Origin: Durusdinium trenchii
Taxonomy: Eukaryota; Sar; Dinophyceae; Suessiales; Symbiodiniaceae
Length of the DNA stretch: 64,000 nucleotides
Assembly (NCBI GenBank): GCA_963970005.1
Contig: CAXAMN010003858.1
Coordinates: 47,297 to 111,296 of the forward strand
Direction of reading: 5' to 3'
Made by a program: the position numbers and the translations under genes
Shown here: piece by piece, positions 8,784 to 19,026 of the stretch
Layout of the letters: the number at the start of each line of letters is the position of its first letter
Position numbering within the stretch: position 1 is the stretch's first letter
Notes under the pieces: generated by a model
Seen by the model: only the letters and a program-made list of their open reading frames with translations
What the model was told of the DNA's origin: nothing
Databases searched by the model: none

Positions 8784-9422
8784 GTGTTGAAAGACTTTAC
8801 ACACTTAGCTTCCTTAGTTGCGGGAGCCATGGCCAAGTCCGGAGATGAAGTCTCAATGACTGCTAGTGACCAGAAGGAGCTTCGACGCATCATGCTGAAA
8901 GTTCCGGAGGATGGGGATGTGTCCAAATTACCGAAAGGTGATTTGGCTACTTTGAATGATTTGATGAAGAAGAAAGCCGGCCTTTCTTCAGCCAGTGGTG
9001 AGAAGTCAGCGGGATCTATGAGTGATGCTAGCAAGCGTCGCAAAGAGGCTGTGGCGGAATCCAATGAGGAAGACGATGTTTCTTCATGGGAGATTGAAGA
9101 GATCATGCCGCACTCGTTGCCGAGTGGAACGACTTTTGAAGAGTGGCAGAAGACCATTTGCTCACTACCAAAGGTAGAGAAGGAGCGTGAGTGGAAGGGC
9201 AAGTCCTATGCAGAGCTTGTGAATTTGTCTGAGAAGGACAAGGAGCTCCAGAAGTATCTCTCCTGGATTCAGGCCCGCTTTGCCAGTGAGTATGTCGGGG
9301 GTGTCCCAAAGAGTGAAGCAGTCGACTTGGCTGGATTTCTCCAGTACATTGACTTCAAGGGCAAGGCTGGTTCCGGATACCAGCGAAAGGTGAAGAAAGA
9401 CGGTGAGCTCCTCAGGCGGTGA
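8784..9422 (+). CDS. Second extra 3' ORF of the copia element, unknown function
   Basis: 212 codons, about 430 bp after the previous ORF and 160 bp before the polypurine tract. The better start may be the second methionine in the context GCGGGAGCCATGGCC at about 8829, which gives a hydrophilic product; the residues before it are not needed. The N-terminal half is Lys/Glu/Ser-rich. The C-terminal part has EWKGKSYAEL then KELQKYLSWIQARF, reminiscent of the short GKYKGK...YLxW motif of DUF3820/exonuclease-X-like C-terminal domains. It ends Lys/Arg-rich. It could be a nucleic-acid-binding accessory protein; there is no membrane segment, so it is not an envelope-like ORF. Confidence 0.55.
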   Translation: MLKDFTHLASLVAGAMAKSGDEVSMTASDQKELRRIMLKVPEDGDVSKLPKGDLATLNDLMKKKAGLSSASGEKSAGSMSDASKRRKEAVAESNEEDDVSSWEIEEIMPHSLPSGTTFEEWQKTICSLPKVEKEREWKGKSYAELVNLSEKDKELQKYLSWIQARFASEYVGGVPKSEAVDLAGFLQYIDFKGKAGSGYQRKVKKDGELLRR

Positions 9423-9583
9423 TTCGCCATGGAGTGTGAGAAAGGAGTATTCTGTTGGATGCTGCAAACCGTTTTGGGAGAACTGAATGTTCAAAGTATC
9501 TGTTAGATTTGTGGTGTCGCTTTGGGTCTACATCCTTTTGGGGAATTTTTCAAGCTTTGCAAGAAGCCCCTGTGAATGACTCA

Positions 9584-9594
9584 CCGAAAGGGGG
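9584..9594 (+). promoter_or_regulatory. Polypurine tract of the copia element
   Basis: CGAAAGGGGG is an uninterrupted purine run immediately before TGTGAAAGG, the expected arrangement for plus-strand priming next to the TG start of a 3' LTR. It lies after the last ORF, as expected. Confidence 0.65.
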
Positions 9595-10240
9595 TGTGAA
9601 AGGATTGCACCATGTGGTGCACCATGCGGTGTGCCATTCCCAGTTGTCTATATGTGTTTATAGCTGCATGCATGTCGATAGATTTGCACATGCACAGTGT
9701 CATCCACGGATGATGCCATTTGAAGGACTTTTGAATGTTGCAGATCTGGACATCGCCTCCGGGCGACAATTATGTGTTTGATGTGTGGAACCGTCTCAGG
9801 ACGATAGTGTTTGAAGACACCTTCGATGCTCTTTGGAGCATCTATGAGTTGGAGAATTTGGTGAATGGTTGATGGATGCCCACGACATCCATCTTGTGGA
9901 CACTGTACATGCTATGCACACTCGTATAGCATACCCTGGGAGGTTATGTGTTTGGTTCTTCTTGGTTTCCCCTCTTTTTGGGTTTCCTCCCAGGTGATGA
10001 CATCAGCCACACTGGGGGTGCACCCGTGAGGTGTGTCCGAGGATCCTCTCGAGGATCATCATGCTGAAGAGTGTGGTGTCTGATGGGAGGAAACGCAAAA
10101 CCTTGTTTCCTCGTTTGCTTTTGGGGTTTATAACCTCCTGGTGGGTGCTAGAGTGGTGGAACAGAGAAGATCTCAATGATCTTTGTGGAATTAGAAGGGT
10201 TGGACGTCACTAGGGTGACTTTTGGGTCCAATGGAATCCA
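9595..10240 (+). repeat. Probable 3' LTR (boundaries inferred)
   Basis: Starts with TG right after the polypurine tract. It lacks long ORFs and contains several short hairpins (for example CACCATGTGGTGCACCATGC, and GAGGATCCTCTCGAGGATC near 10041). The 3' end is set only by a plausible CA near 10230-10240. No 5' partner is in the window, so identity as an LTR is inferred from position alone. Confidence 0.4.
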
Positions 10241-10512
10241 CACTAGGTTCGTTCGCCTTGCGGGAATCGTTCGAACGTCGTTTTCGGACGAACCATACTT
10301 GTTTTCGGCTCACCTTCAAGAGGATGGAGCACTGGAGTTTAAAGAAGATAGACATGCACAAAAATACACACACTGTAAAGAACCTTGCGTTTGTTGTGTG
10401 TCGCGCAAAAGGTCGCTTGAGGCTTGCGGTGCTGTTGGGTTCGGGCCTTGTGAGGTCGTTTGGGGTTCTGGTTTTTCGCAGACAGGTGGAGGTCCCGGTC
10501 ACCCAGGACACC

Positions 10513-10745
10513 GTGACTCTCTTTTTTTTGCACGGGTAAGAGAGGCAAAGTCACCGTGATGAATTCACATGAGGGGTGCGAGGAAATGAGCCTGACCAAG
10601 AGGCAAACCCAACAACAAACCACCAAAACAAACCCAAACCAACCACAAAAACCAAGCAGATCAGGCTCATGTCCGCTCAAGACGTGAAAAAGGAAAAGGC
10701 GCAGATCCGAAGACCAAACACAGGAGTGAAACAGGACACCGTGAC
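10513..10745 (-). repeat. SINE-like unit, inverted copy
   Basis: On the minus strand this stretch matches the 12.4-13.5 kb units: GTTTCAC start, CTTCGGATCT, TCTTGAGC..ATGAGCC, a G/T-rich middle, GAATTCATC, GGTGACTT and the ending ACCCGTGC plus an A8 run (read as T8 at about 10511-10518 on the plus strand). It lacks the second half of the 3' hairpin, so it is internally deleted there. Confidence 0.65.
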
Positions 10746-12340
10746 TACTCTAGCATAAGGCGAATCCCTCGAGAGTTGACATAGTAGAAGTACGAGGTGT
10801 TCCAGTGTGCAGGTGTGCGGAACTTCCATCACACGAGAGTCTCCGGTGGAGGGCAGGGCCATCCAAAATTTTGTACGTTCCTGTCCCAAACGGGGTGTTG
10901 GTCATCAGTTGACGTGCATAAAAGACACTCTCTTGCCACGTGCATGGCCCGCCTTGCCAACAGCAAAAGGCCACATTTGATTGGCCCTTCAAGGCAAACA
11001 TCCATGATCAAATGCATTTTGCCTTTCGTCGCGAATTCAGGCTCAGAACACACTGCCGGTTTGGTGGGTTGTTGGCGGTGTGTTCGAAAGAGATTCCCAA
11101 GCAGTTTGGCCAATCGGCTCAGTGCTTGCTAGCAGTGGGAAGCCTTATGTCTGCCATCTCAACTGCCGATGGCACATCCGAGGCCTGCAAGGAGGCCTTC
11201 TGGTGTGCGGAAGTCGATCCAAGGTCTTTGTGGGCTGCTTGCAGTGCTGCCCATTGGCCTCCCAGACAGCCACGACTTGCTTCATCTGCGGCTTCAGTCA
11301 GCATGTCGAGGGGAACCTCTGTGCTGCTATGTAAGAGGTTGCATAGGACCGCTGGCAAGTCGTGTGGCACATACCAACGATGTGCCGCTGGGAGGCCGAT
11401 GGGGGCTTTGAGCAGGAGCGCTCTGTGTTCTCTTAGGTTATCTGCCACCCCTCCAGGACTCTGCTTTGGATCACCAAAGAGCAACCGAAGGAACGGTTGC
11501 CGTGGGATGGCCGGGACAAAAGCGGACTTGAGGTCCATGTAGTTTGCCTTCGCAACTGAGTGGATAGCCAGCTCCCTTGGCTGCCTCCCAAAGAGGTGGT
11601 CAGGACGTGGTGCAGTGTGCAGTTCTCTAGGCCTGGAAAGCGGTGTTTCACTGTTTCACGTGGTTTGTGGGCTTGCGTGCTCACCTGATACCCGGTGCAC
11701 TCGTGTAACCAAGCGCCGACATGCAACAGCAGTTCCCGCTTGTTCTTTTGGAATTGCTGCCGTCGTGCACGCTCTCATCACCTCCCCTCTTTGGGAGAGG
11801 GGTGGATGTCTTCGTAGCTGCACCTTCAACTTTTCTCCAGCCACTGCTCGTCCACGGCAGGTTTCTTGCTGTCTTTCATTATGTTTCAATTCCGCACGCT
11901 CGTCCAACGATCCCACAGAGCCTTGCCCCTCTCAATCTGGGGTTGGGGCTGAGGCAACAGTGCTTGGTCAACCTTTCAATTGCTATTTCCTGGTGAGCAG
12001 ATGTGTCCTCAATGTCGTGAGGTCGTTTGTCTGCCTCAATCTTTTCGTTCTGACACAAATCCAACGTCAGACAAAAACTCCAGGTAAGGCATGGCAGGCC
12101 GGAATTTTGCACAGCAGACTGAAGGATCTTTCGTGACAGAGCAAGCCAATCCGGAGCAAACCAAAGTTAGCATAGGCTTTGTCGTACTCTTAGACAAAAG
12201 TTTCGACTTGCCTGACTCCGGAACTGGCTTGGAAAGTACCTCATATCTGCGTCCATGCTTGCCCACCGATGACCAAGCTACCGCACAGTGATCGTTGCGA
12301 AACTTGTTGCTACTAACGGTTTGCTATTTGATGGTCATCC
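10746..12340. other. No recognised gene; overlapping ORFs on both strands
   Basis: A 200-codon plus ORF at 10940-11542 and a 139-codon minus ORF at 11119-11538 overlap, and neither has a domain I know. The minus reading contains MDLKSAFVPAIPRQPF, faintly like an RT palm start, but nothing after it supports that. The stretch may be old element DNA. Confidence 0.25.
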
Positions 12341-12620
12341 TGTACTGAGTGCTGCCTAAGCTTTGAATTCATGGCCCCGTTTCACACCCGAGTGTGATCT
12401 TCGGATCTTCACTTCTTTCTCACATCTTGAGTAGATATGAGCCAGCTTCGGTTCGGGTTTGTCTGTTTGGGGGGTTGGCTTGTTTGGTTGTTTTGGGGTT
12501 TGGTGTTTTGTTGTTTGTTTCGGTGGTTCTGGTCGTATTTTCTCTTCCGTCTTTTCGAATTCATCTATGGTGACTTGTGCCTTTCGGCACACATAGCGCC
12601 CCTACCCGTGCAAAAAAAAT
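12341..12620 (+). repeat. SINE-like unit, copy 1
   Basis: Begins in CTGTACTGAGTGCTGCC and GAATTC, then CCCCGTTTCACAC, CTTCGGATCTTC, a G/T-rich block (12450-12540), GAATTCATC, and a hairpin TGTGCC-TTTC-GGCACA at 12576-12591, ending ACCCGTGC with an A8 run at about 12613-12620. Three more plus-strand units follow. The A-run and defined 3' end suggest retroposition. Clear pol III A and B boxes were not found. Confidence 0.65.
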
Positions 12621-12761
12621 ATCGCCGTGCTGCAACATTGATTGTTCCTAAACGCTCCCACCGCTCCTGCACGTTCTTGGGTGCCCCTTGCACACATGGG
12701 CAATGATCAACATTGCCACACAAACACTCACTGCCCGCAGAAAGGAATGTCGCTGTTGCCT

Positions 12762-13035
12762 GACCATCAAGTACTGAGCGCAAGTAGAAGAACGAATTCA
12801 GAGCCCCGTCTCACCCTTTTTTCACTCAACTTTTGCTTCGGCTTGCACAGCCCGTCTGAGATGCGAACCCGGCTGTTTTGTTGTTTGTGTTTTGGGTTGG
12901 TTGTTGTTTGGTTGGTTTTTTTGGTGTTGTGCCTTGCTCTGGTGCCTGGCTCGCATCTCTTAGTGTCCCTATTAATTCAATCAAGGTGACTTGTGCCTCT
13001 CGGCACACATAGCGCCTCCACCCGTGCAAAAAAAT
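12762..13035 (+). repeat. SINE-like unit, copy 2
   Basis: Same order as copy 1: AGTACTGAGCGCAAG, GAATTC, CCCCGTCTCACCC, G/T-rich block, AATTCAATC, AAGGTGACTTG, hairpin TGTGCC-TCTC-GGCACA at 12992-13007, ending ACCCGTGC plus A7. Confidence 0.65.
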
Positions 13036-13077
13036 GATTCTACTTCGATGGTAACGAAGCACATGAACCTGATCATG

Positions 13078-13332
13078 ACGTGCTGAGCGCAAGGGAAGAA
13101 TTCATTGCCCCAGGCCGCATTCTGTTTCACCGCTCGTCAGGCTGACTCAGCCATCTTGAGATGCGTTGTTTTTGGTTTTGTTTGGTTTGTTTTTGGGGTT
13201 CTTTGGTTTTGTTTTGGTGTGTTTGGTTGGTTGCCTGTTTTTGTTGGCCGGGTCACTTCTCCTTCTTTTACTAGCCTAAGGTGACTTGTGCATAACCTGC
13301 ACACATAGCGCCTCGACACGTGCAAAAAAAAA
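13078..13332 (+). repeat. SINE-like unit, copy 3
   Basis: Starts ACGTGCTGAGCGCAAGG and GAATTC. It has TGTTTCACCGC, a strongly G/T-rich block at 13166-13245, CTAGCCTAAGGTGACTTG, and hairpin TGTGCA-TAACC-TGCACA at 13287-13303, where the closing pair is A-T instead of the C-G of copies 1 and 2. It ends ACACGTGC plus A9. Confidence 0.65.
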
Positions 13333-13501
13333 TCAGCCATCTTGAGATACGAGCCTAGCCATGTTTTGTTGTTTCTTTTGTTGGCTTTTCTGGTTGTTTT
13401 CCGTTTCGGATTGCTGGCCGGTTCACTTCTTTTTTTTTTACTAGCTTAAGGTGACTTGTGCGCAACCTGCACACATAGCGCCTCGACTCGTGCAAAAAAA
13501 A
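13333..13501 (+). repeat. SINE-like unit, copy 4 (5' truncated)
   Basis: Starts abruptly at TCAGCCATCTTGAGATACG directly after the A-run of copy 3. It has a shorter G/T-rich block, CTAGCTTAAGGTGACTTG, hairpin TGTGCG..TGCACA at 13457-13473 with a G-T closing pair, and the end GACTCGTGC plus A8. 5' truncation is typical of retroposed copies. A degraded fifth 3' end is at about 13775-13812. Confidence 0.6.
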
Positions 13502-13854
13502 TGTGGCCTGTGGTGGGCGTGCCATAACAAGGCATTGCAACATGCGCCATCAGGCCTGACGAAACCTCCCTCAACAGGGAGGGGTCGTATCCAGCAAACT
13601 CCTCAATGGCAAAGCGTACAGGAGCGGGAAGTGTGCAAGATGCAATCTGGGAAAGATAGAGTCGGCATTCATCAATCGGCTGCCTCCTTTATGCATGGCC
13701 CTTGTGAAACATTATGAAACGTGAAACAAGAAAAAACTTGTTACGACTTGCAGAGTTTCCACCTTTAGAATGATAACCTATACCGCACACACGGCGTCCA
13801 TACTCGTGCAAAGTCGAGAGATGCCACAAGGGTGCTTCTGTTCACCTGAACTGG

Positions 13855-13985
13855 ACTGAGTGACCTTAGTTACCCCAGAAATTCACAGACTAGGAGCTCA
13901 TGCCTTTGACAATGCAAGATTCTCGCTCTAGTCGACATTTCTGATACGACAATCCTAGAGATTCGAGAATTTACCTATTCTTCGG
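13855..13985 (+). pseudogene. Fragment of BspA-like leucine-rich repeat, plus strand
   Basis: Translated with frame corrections it reads EIHRLGAHAFDNARFS, then DISDTTILEIREFTY, which fits the BspA/LRR_5 pattern (…I..AF.N…L..V.I..T.I..I..F). It meets a second LRR fragment on the opposite strand at about 13985. Internal stops mean it is not a working exon. Confidence 0.35.
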
Positions 13986-14319
13986 CATACGTCCCTCTCC
14001 ATGTAGTTCTTTGACCCGGCAGTCGCGTCAGTCTTCTTGTACAGTCCAAGAAGGCTTTGCAGGCAATGTAGTGCAATGATGGTGGAATTGCAAGCTCTTG
14101 CAAAGCAGCGCAATTCATGAAGGCCTTTGCGTGTATGGTGCGTAGTGTATATGGGAGCATGAACTCGAGTGTAACACTCATTGTCAAGGGGCCATTACGG
14201 TTCGACTTACGTTTGCCTGCGGGACAAATTCCAGCAGGATGGCAGGCACTGCATGCACAGGGATGATCAGTCCCTGCACCCTCTTCTTGTCCACAGCTTC
14301 GCTGCATGTGGTAGGACAA
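13980..14319 (-). pseudogene. BspA-like leucine-rich repeat fragment, minus strand
   Basis: The minus ORF of 114 codons contains TLEFMLPYTLRTIHAKAFMN, then CAALQELAIPPSLHYIACKA and FLDCTR. This is about two and a half units of the BspA-type LRR (I..xAF..C..L..l.iP.sL..I). Such LRRs mediate protein binding. The N-terminal part of the ORF does not fit the repeat and is likely intron or non-coding; the end runs into a stop at 13975. Taken as a gene fragment. Confidence 0.5.
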
Positions 14320-14329
14320 AAGGCCACAC

Positions 14330-15840
14330 GCCCCTGCTCTGTGTAAAAATTTCGACGAACAATTTTATAACTAATGTTTTTGGCAATGGAAGCAAGAGTC
14401 ACACTTGAGAACCAATGACAAATAGCTTTAAACATCATATGTTGTTGCTGTCCTGTCAACATGTTGTTTGTGTTTCTTTGCAGCCTTCATTGCCAATCGT
14501 GAACACATAGTTGCACTGCAAGAGTTTGGTTTGATGATGTTCTCATCCTTTTATACAGGTTTTGGAGACCAAATTGCTCAATGTCAATGATGTCAATGAA
14601 GGGGTCACCCCAAACGTCCTCGACGATATTAATTAAAACCTACAGAATGCAGGGGGCTAACTGCCCTACAAATGCTCATTTTGTAGTGGAACAGTGCTGG
14701 GTACCCAACCCTTGAGGTTGGGCATCAACATTTGGCGCGTTGCAAACAGTCAAGCTTGGGTGTAAACTTTTGTAGTTCAAGGGAAATTCATGCTCTGTAG
14801 TTTCATTTTGTAGCTTTCAGTGGGCTTGGACCTCGTCAAATTGTATAATCTTCCAAGTCCCTTTCTGCAAAATGGATCCGTGGATGTCAGCTAGTAGAAA
14901 AATAGTCTACCAAAGAGGGACAACCCAGGTGTTTTCAATTGGTTCGAGGTTGCAAACTTGGTGTGTTCATTTTCGTGCAAGGTTGATTGGTGAAGAGGGC
15001 AACGAAACAGCCGTGTTGACACACTAAACCAGTGAGCAAGTTCCGATGCAGCCGGTTTAGTCAGGCCATCAAACAAGACCTTCGCAGAAGAGCAAACGTT
15101 GCGTGTTTATTTTTTCAGTCACCAGGGATCCCACATGTATGGGTAGGCACATTGTCGACATCTATTGGAGTGCCCTGTTCCCGTTAGTTCCCAACCATGC
15201 GAATGCTGAGGCTCAGGCTTTCACTGCTTTTGTTTTATTTTGTTTGCGCTCTATCCTTGGTCGTGGCTTCCCCTCCTCCCATACAAGGTGCGCACCACTT
15301 TTGGCGGGCATCTCAACCTGGAAAGTGTTGTGCATTTTGGTTTGGAATGCTCCTGACCAAGTCTCCTGCATAGAGCGCCCGATTTGTTCTAAGGTTCTTG
15401 TTGCAGCCGTTCATGTGTGCTTTGCATGGGTGCAGTTCCGAGGCCTTTTTCGATTTAATAAACTGTTTTTGGATTCTTCTTGCATACCTCGAATCCAACG
15501 GCTGTATTGCCAGGCGATGTATGTTGTGTGATACTATGGGATTTTCTGCCTTTTCAAGGTTTGCTCAGCGTTGGATGCACCTGTCAAAGCAGAACAGCCA
15601 GATGCAGGAGCTGCAGTGTTGGAGACCAGTTCAATGTGACTTTTAGATCAGATACTTGAAGCCAGGATGCAGCGTAACGCTTCATTTTCTGTTGTGCAGC
15701 AAGAGACCGCCAGAGCGCTTGCAGCTAAGTCGGGATTATTGATTACATATAAGAGAACAATTTGGATGAACACATTGCTCCGGGTTATTAAGTTTCGGAC
15801 AAAAATCTAGGAATCAAATGAATCGCGTGAACTATCCTGC
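14330..15840. other. No recognised gene
   Basis: Only short ORFs; the longest is 142 codons on the plus strand at 15103-15531 and has no known motif. A short run of CTAC/AGCTAC words at 15843-15895 resembles tracts near 43.6 kb and 49.8 kb. Confidence 0.3.
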
Positions 15841-15951
15841 GTCCTAAGTAAACTACTAGCTACCTAGCTTCTACTAGCTACCTACCTCTCCTCGCAGCCT
15901 ACCCCCCTTTAAAAGACACGATCAGGATTTTATGTTTTTGTGCATTGGGAG

Positions 15952-16267
15952 GCTCGAAGTCCTGGGACTTGATCCTTCTGACTCTCCTAGCTCCGCAGAA
16001 GTAAAGAAAGCATTCCGGTGTCTCGGCATATCTGGAAGAGTCTGGTGAGCAATATTGTGTCTTCATTTGCATACATGAGGCGCAAAGTGGCCCGCCTTCA
16101 CCCTGACTTGAAAGGTATGCAGCTTGCTTTTTTTGCATCATGATGTGACTATGTGTGTTTTTGGGGGCTGCATTGCAGGCGGAGATTCTGGACCAGAGTT
16201 TCTTGAAGTTTTAGATGCATATGCAGTGTTGACTGGACGTCAGCGCTTGGCACTTAGCTGCGCATAA
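15952..16267 (+). CDS. J-domain (DnaJ/HSP40-type) protein, exon cluster
   Basis: Three exons can be read: 15952-16017, 16080-16114 and 16179-16267, with introns of about 62 and 64 nt. The joins restore LEVLGLDPSDSPSSAEVKKA, then FRRKVARLHPDLKG, then GDSGPEFLEVLDAYAVLTG, a good J-domain helix I-III with the HPD signature needed to stimulate Hsp70 ATPase. Introns are GT...AG and both acceptors are followed by G, as usual in dinoflagellates. The piece before 15952 also looks like an intron end (TTGGGAG|G), so the gene has upstream exons not identified here. The last exon runs to TAA at 16265; the true 3' continuation is uncertain. No CxxCxGxG zinc region is visible, so a class III (J-only) protein is likelier. 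Confidence 0.6.
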
Positions 16268-16269
16268 TT

Positions 16270-18726
16270 ATCAATTGGATTGTATTGTATGGCTTCTGTG
16301 AGGGGCGCAGTGTGCAGACTATCTTTAACATGCAGTTGGAGAAGTCCGAAGAGTCAATGTCAGAAGAAACCACCCATATTCCGTTTCTTGCCTCATGTTC
16401 TGTTTCCTCGCAGCAGCTGTGCAGACATTGCTTGAGAAATACGGACCGTTCAGATCCTGGATAACCCAATAGCTGAACAGCCTGGCCAGGTGTCTCAACG
16501 CCGGCTCCCAATGGCCTTTCCGGGCCACGAACTTATGCTGAACACGACTTGCGCTTCAGATGGGAATGATGGCTCAAGATTGATCAAAATCGCGTCAAAT
16601 AACTGTATATCTTGGAAGTTTCTTTCGGATCAGGTTTGACATTCAGCGAACGAGCAAGGGCAAAACAGACACCGAGCGGGAAGCGGAGTTTCAGAGGCCC
16701 TGGTGACTTTCGGTGCTCTTCTATTTATATAAATAGATAGATAGATAGATAGATAGATGGATCGAAAGTTTGTTCTTGAGAAGCACCTGGCCTGTCCTGC
16801 ATGGCAAGAGTCTCCCTGCACCAACAAGAAGAGAACACAGGACTCATGTATAGCATCAAATACAGTAAATTCAGAATGTGACTTTTGCATGTTGAGTACT
16901 GCTTCACAGGACTTTGGATGTTTTGTACTTTTGCCAGGCCCGGTAACTGGCGCTGGGACCAAAACACAGGATACAATCCTAGAGATCTCAACGAGGCTGG
17001 GCTATGGGTCTACTAGTCTATGAGGCTTCCGTTGCCTTTGTAGTCACTGTCAAGCAACAGAGTGGCAACAGCTTTCCTCCAAAGCATGGTCTTTCTTTCT
17101 GCTTGGCCCAGGAAGGCTGCAAGTCATTCGGTGCGTATCCCTTTCATGCATGCCCAAAATTTATTCGCCCGTACTTGACCGTGAAAAGTCAGAGATATTG
17201 GGGTTGGTTCCGTTGTTTATTCAGTCTAGTCTTATTGCTATTTAAGGTTCAGTCAACTCCGGCAACGCTTGACCAAGTTGCCAGCAACCCTACCGCTCCC
17301 TCACACGAAGATCTCGCAACTATTTTTCTCGACCGGTTACAGGTCCAATATGTTTTGATTGAATCATCCCCCGTATGGGTATGCCCCAACACCTGCACAA
17401 TGCATGTCTTTCTTCTTATGACAACGAGATCATGTTTTTCAACATCGTTAAAGTTTTAAAGATCCTTGGGCCGATCTCATCTTATGAGCAAGCGAGCTTC
17501 AGGCTTTTGCCATGCACTGGTACATGCCAAGTGCATCTACGGATGTCAGGTTCAGCCCCCCTTCTAATAAACAACTACGTTTGTTACGAGCTTCTGTTGT
17601 CAATGTGTTGGATTTTCCAGCTGTAAGATGAGGGCCCCACTTCTTGTATTGGCCTCTACTGCTGCCACTTTTCTGCCAAATGGGCCATTCATCCCACCTA
17701 CTTACATCGTGATTTTGGTTCTGCATCACACTCAGCTTGTTTGCCACAGAGTCCAAACTAGAACCGCTCCCAATTCGAGATCCTCCTTTGTTTTTGCTTT
17801 CGTTTCGGCACAATTGGACGCTGCAGCTTCCTAACATTTTGTTATTCTTTGTCTTTGCACAGTCAGTTGTGGCCATGATGACCTGACCAAGCATTTCAGC
17901 CACATGGCTGACGCCTCCTTGCTCAAAGATGCCTATCAACCTCAGCTCACATCGACCCTTCGCCACCTTCCCCCAACTTGGGGCAGGTGCTGGCACTCAC
18001 ACGTATTCCAGTGGCCGGGAAAATGTTCACAGGTCCATGACTTTTGGCGGCTGTCTGCGGAGAAAGGGAGGCTTATGATGACCTCGTTTGCTTGGCACAC
18101 CTTGGTCCCGTATTGCTGCTGCCGCTTCGTCAGTGTTCAGTCCCATACGAACCAAGTGGGTGATACTTTGCTTGTTGCTGAACAAATACAAATCCTGGCT
18201 TTGCTGGTGGATGATGGCATGGTCCTGGTCACCAAAGGTGATGTGTGCACAGCCAGGGGCAGATGCTGGTCGAGTGGTCCTTTGTTGCTATGCACAGCTG
18301 TGGTCTCGGGTGAAACGATTCTTCGCGAAGCTACTTGTCGGTTCAGATCCGTTTTCAAAAGGTGTCCTGTTTTGTTCTTTTCGGTGTGTCGTTTCTGTGA
18401 CTGCCTCTGTGTTTCACCGTACTTCCGAATTTGTGGAGACTTCCTTCCTTTGTACCGTCTGGGACTCTGGTATGTTTGTGCAAACGCATCCCATCTGCAC
18501 TTTGAGACAATTGTTTGAACTCTTTCCTGTGGGCTGCCCTTCCACTGCGGATGTAAACGAGTTTCGCAACTCCTTTGCAAAGTAGTGCTTCGAGCCCTTG
18601 GGTGACTGGCATAAACGGAGCAGCAAGAAAAGACATATTTTTTGTTCTCCAAGAAGCATGATCAACTTCTATACATGGACAGTCTACATGCCACATGTTT
18701 TGTATGTCTCACTGCAGCCGCTTCCT
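16270..18726. other. No recognised gene; long overlapping ORFs without motifs
   Basis: Plus ORFs at 17004-17459 and 17904-18518 and minus ORFs at 17499-17996 and 18137-18652 overlap one another and none has a recognisable domain. A piece reading STPATLDQVASNPTAPSHED near 17260-17310 ends at CAG|GT and may be an exon, but no neighbours could be joined. Confidence 0.25.
16729..16760. repeat. (GATA)n microsatellite
   Basis: TTTATATAAATA followed by seven near-perfect ATAG/GATA units. Confidence 0.9.
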
Positions 18727-18852
18727 TTGTCCTTTGTTCAAACCTGACAGACTTCAGGGGTCAGGTGAACAGATTGTCCTGCTTAACTTTCACCTTTGGG
18801 AGAATGGTACTGAGATCACTTACATACATCTAAGAACTTTGATTCTCTCTCA
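18727..18852 (+). repeat. Left LTR of element II
   Basis: Shares with the right copy GCTTTGTTCAA-like, CAGACTTCAGGG, GTCCTGCTTAA, TTGGGAGA and TGAGATCACTTAC in the same order; I estimate roughly 75% identity by eye. It ends TCTCTCA directly before the primer-binding site. The 5' limit could lie further left. Confidence 0.5.
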
Positions 18853-18866
18853 TGGTAGCGGAGCTG
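18853..18866 (+). promoter_or_regulatory. Primer-binding site of element II
   Basis: TGGTAGCGGAGCTG begins right after the LTR end CA. TGG at the start is the complement of tRNA CCA, and TGGTAGC(A/G)GAG matches the 3' end of eukaryotic initiator tRNA-Met. The same 14 nt follow the left LTR of element III. Confidence 0.6.
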
Positions 18867-19026
18867 TGGTTGCAAGAGCCCAGGTAAGGCACTTTGGGTC
18901 CTGGCTCCGGAGATCCAAGCAACAAGCATCACGTGCTAACTGCCGGACTGTTTCAGTCAGGGCAAGCAAGCGTGCTCAAAACTAGCAAGAGCTTTGATCC
19001 GTTACTGCGCCTCTCTTCGCGCTTGA

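Larger units (their letters stand above)
1831..10240 (+). mobile_element. Ty1/copia-type LTR retrotransposon, 5' truncated and decaying
   Basis: Domain order is gag (CCHC knuckles), aspartic protease, integrase, reverse transcriptase, RNase H. Integrase before RT is the copia order. Two further ORFs follow, then a polypurine tract at 9585-9594 and a probable 3' LTR. No copy of the sequence after the polypurine tract is found upstream of gag, so the 5' LTR, primer-binding site and perhaps the start of gag are missing. The polyprotein is broken by frame changes near 2880, 4410 and 6845, an in-frame TAG at 6250 and a TAA just before 7700, so it is probably inactive unless some breaks are recoding sites or sequence errors. 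The 3' boundary is approximate. Confidence 0.9.

Noticed and set aside
11119..11538. Minus ORF with MDLKSAF as a reverse transcriptase start
   Set aside because: No YxDD or other RT blocks follow, and a longer plus ORF overlaps it; similarity is limited to a few residues.
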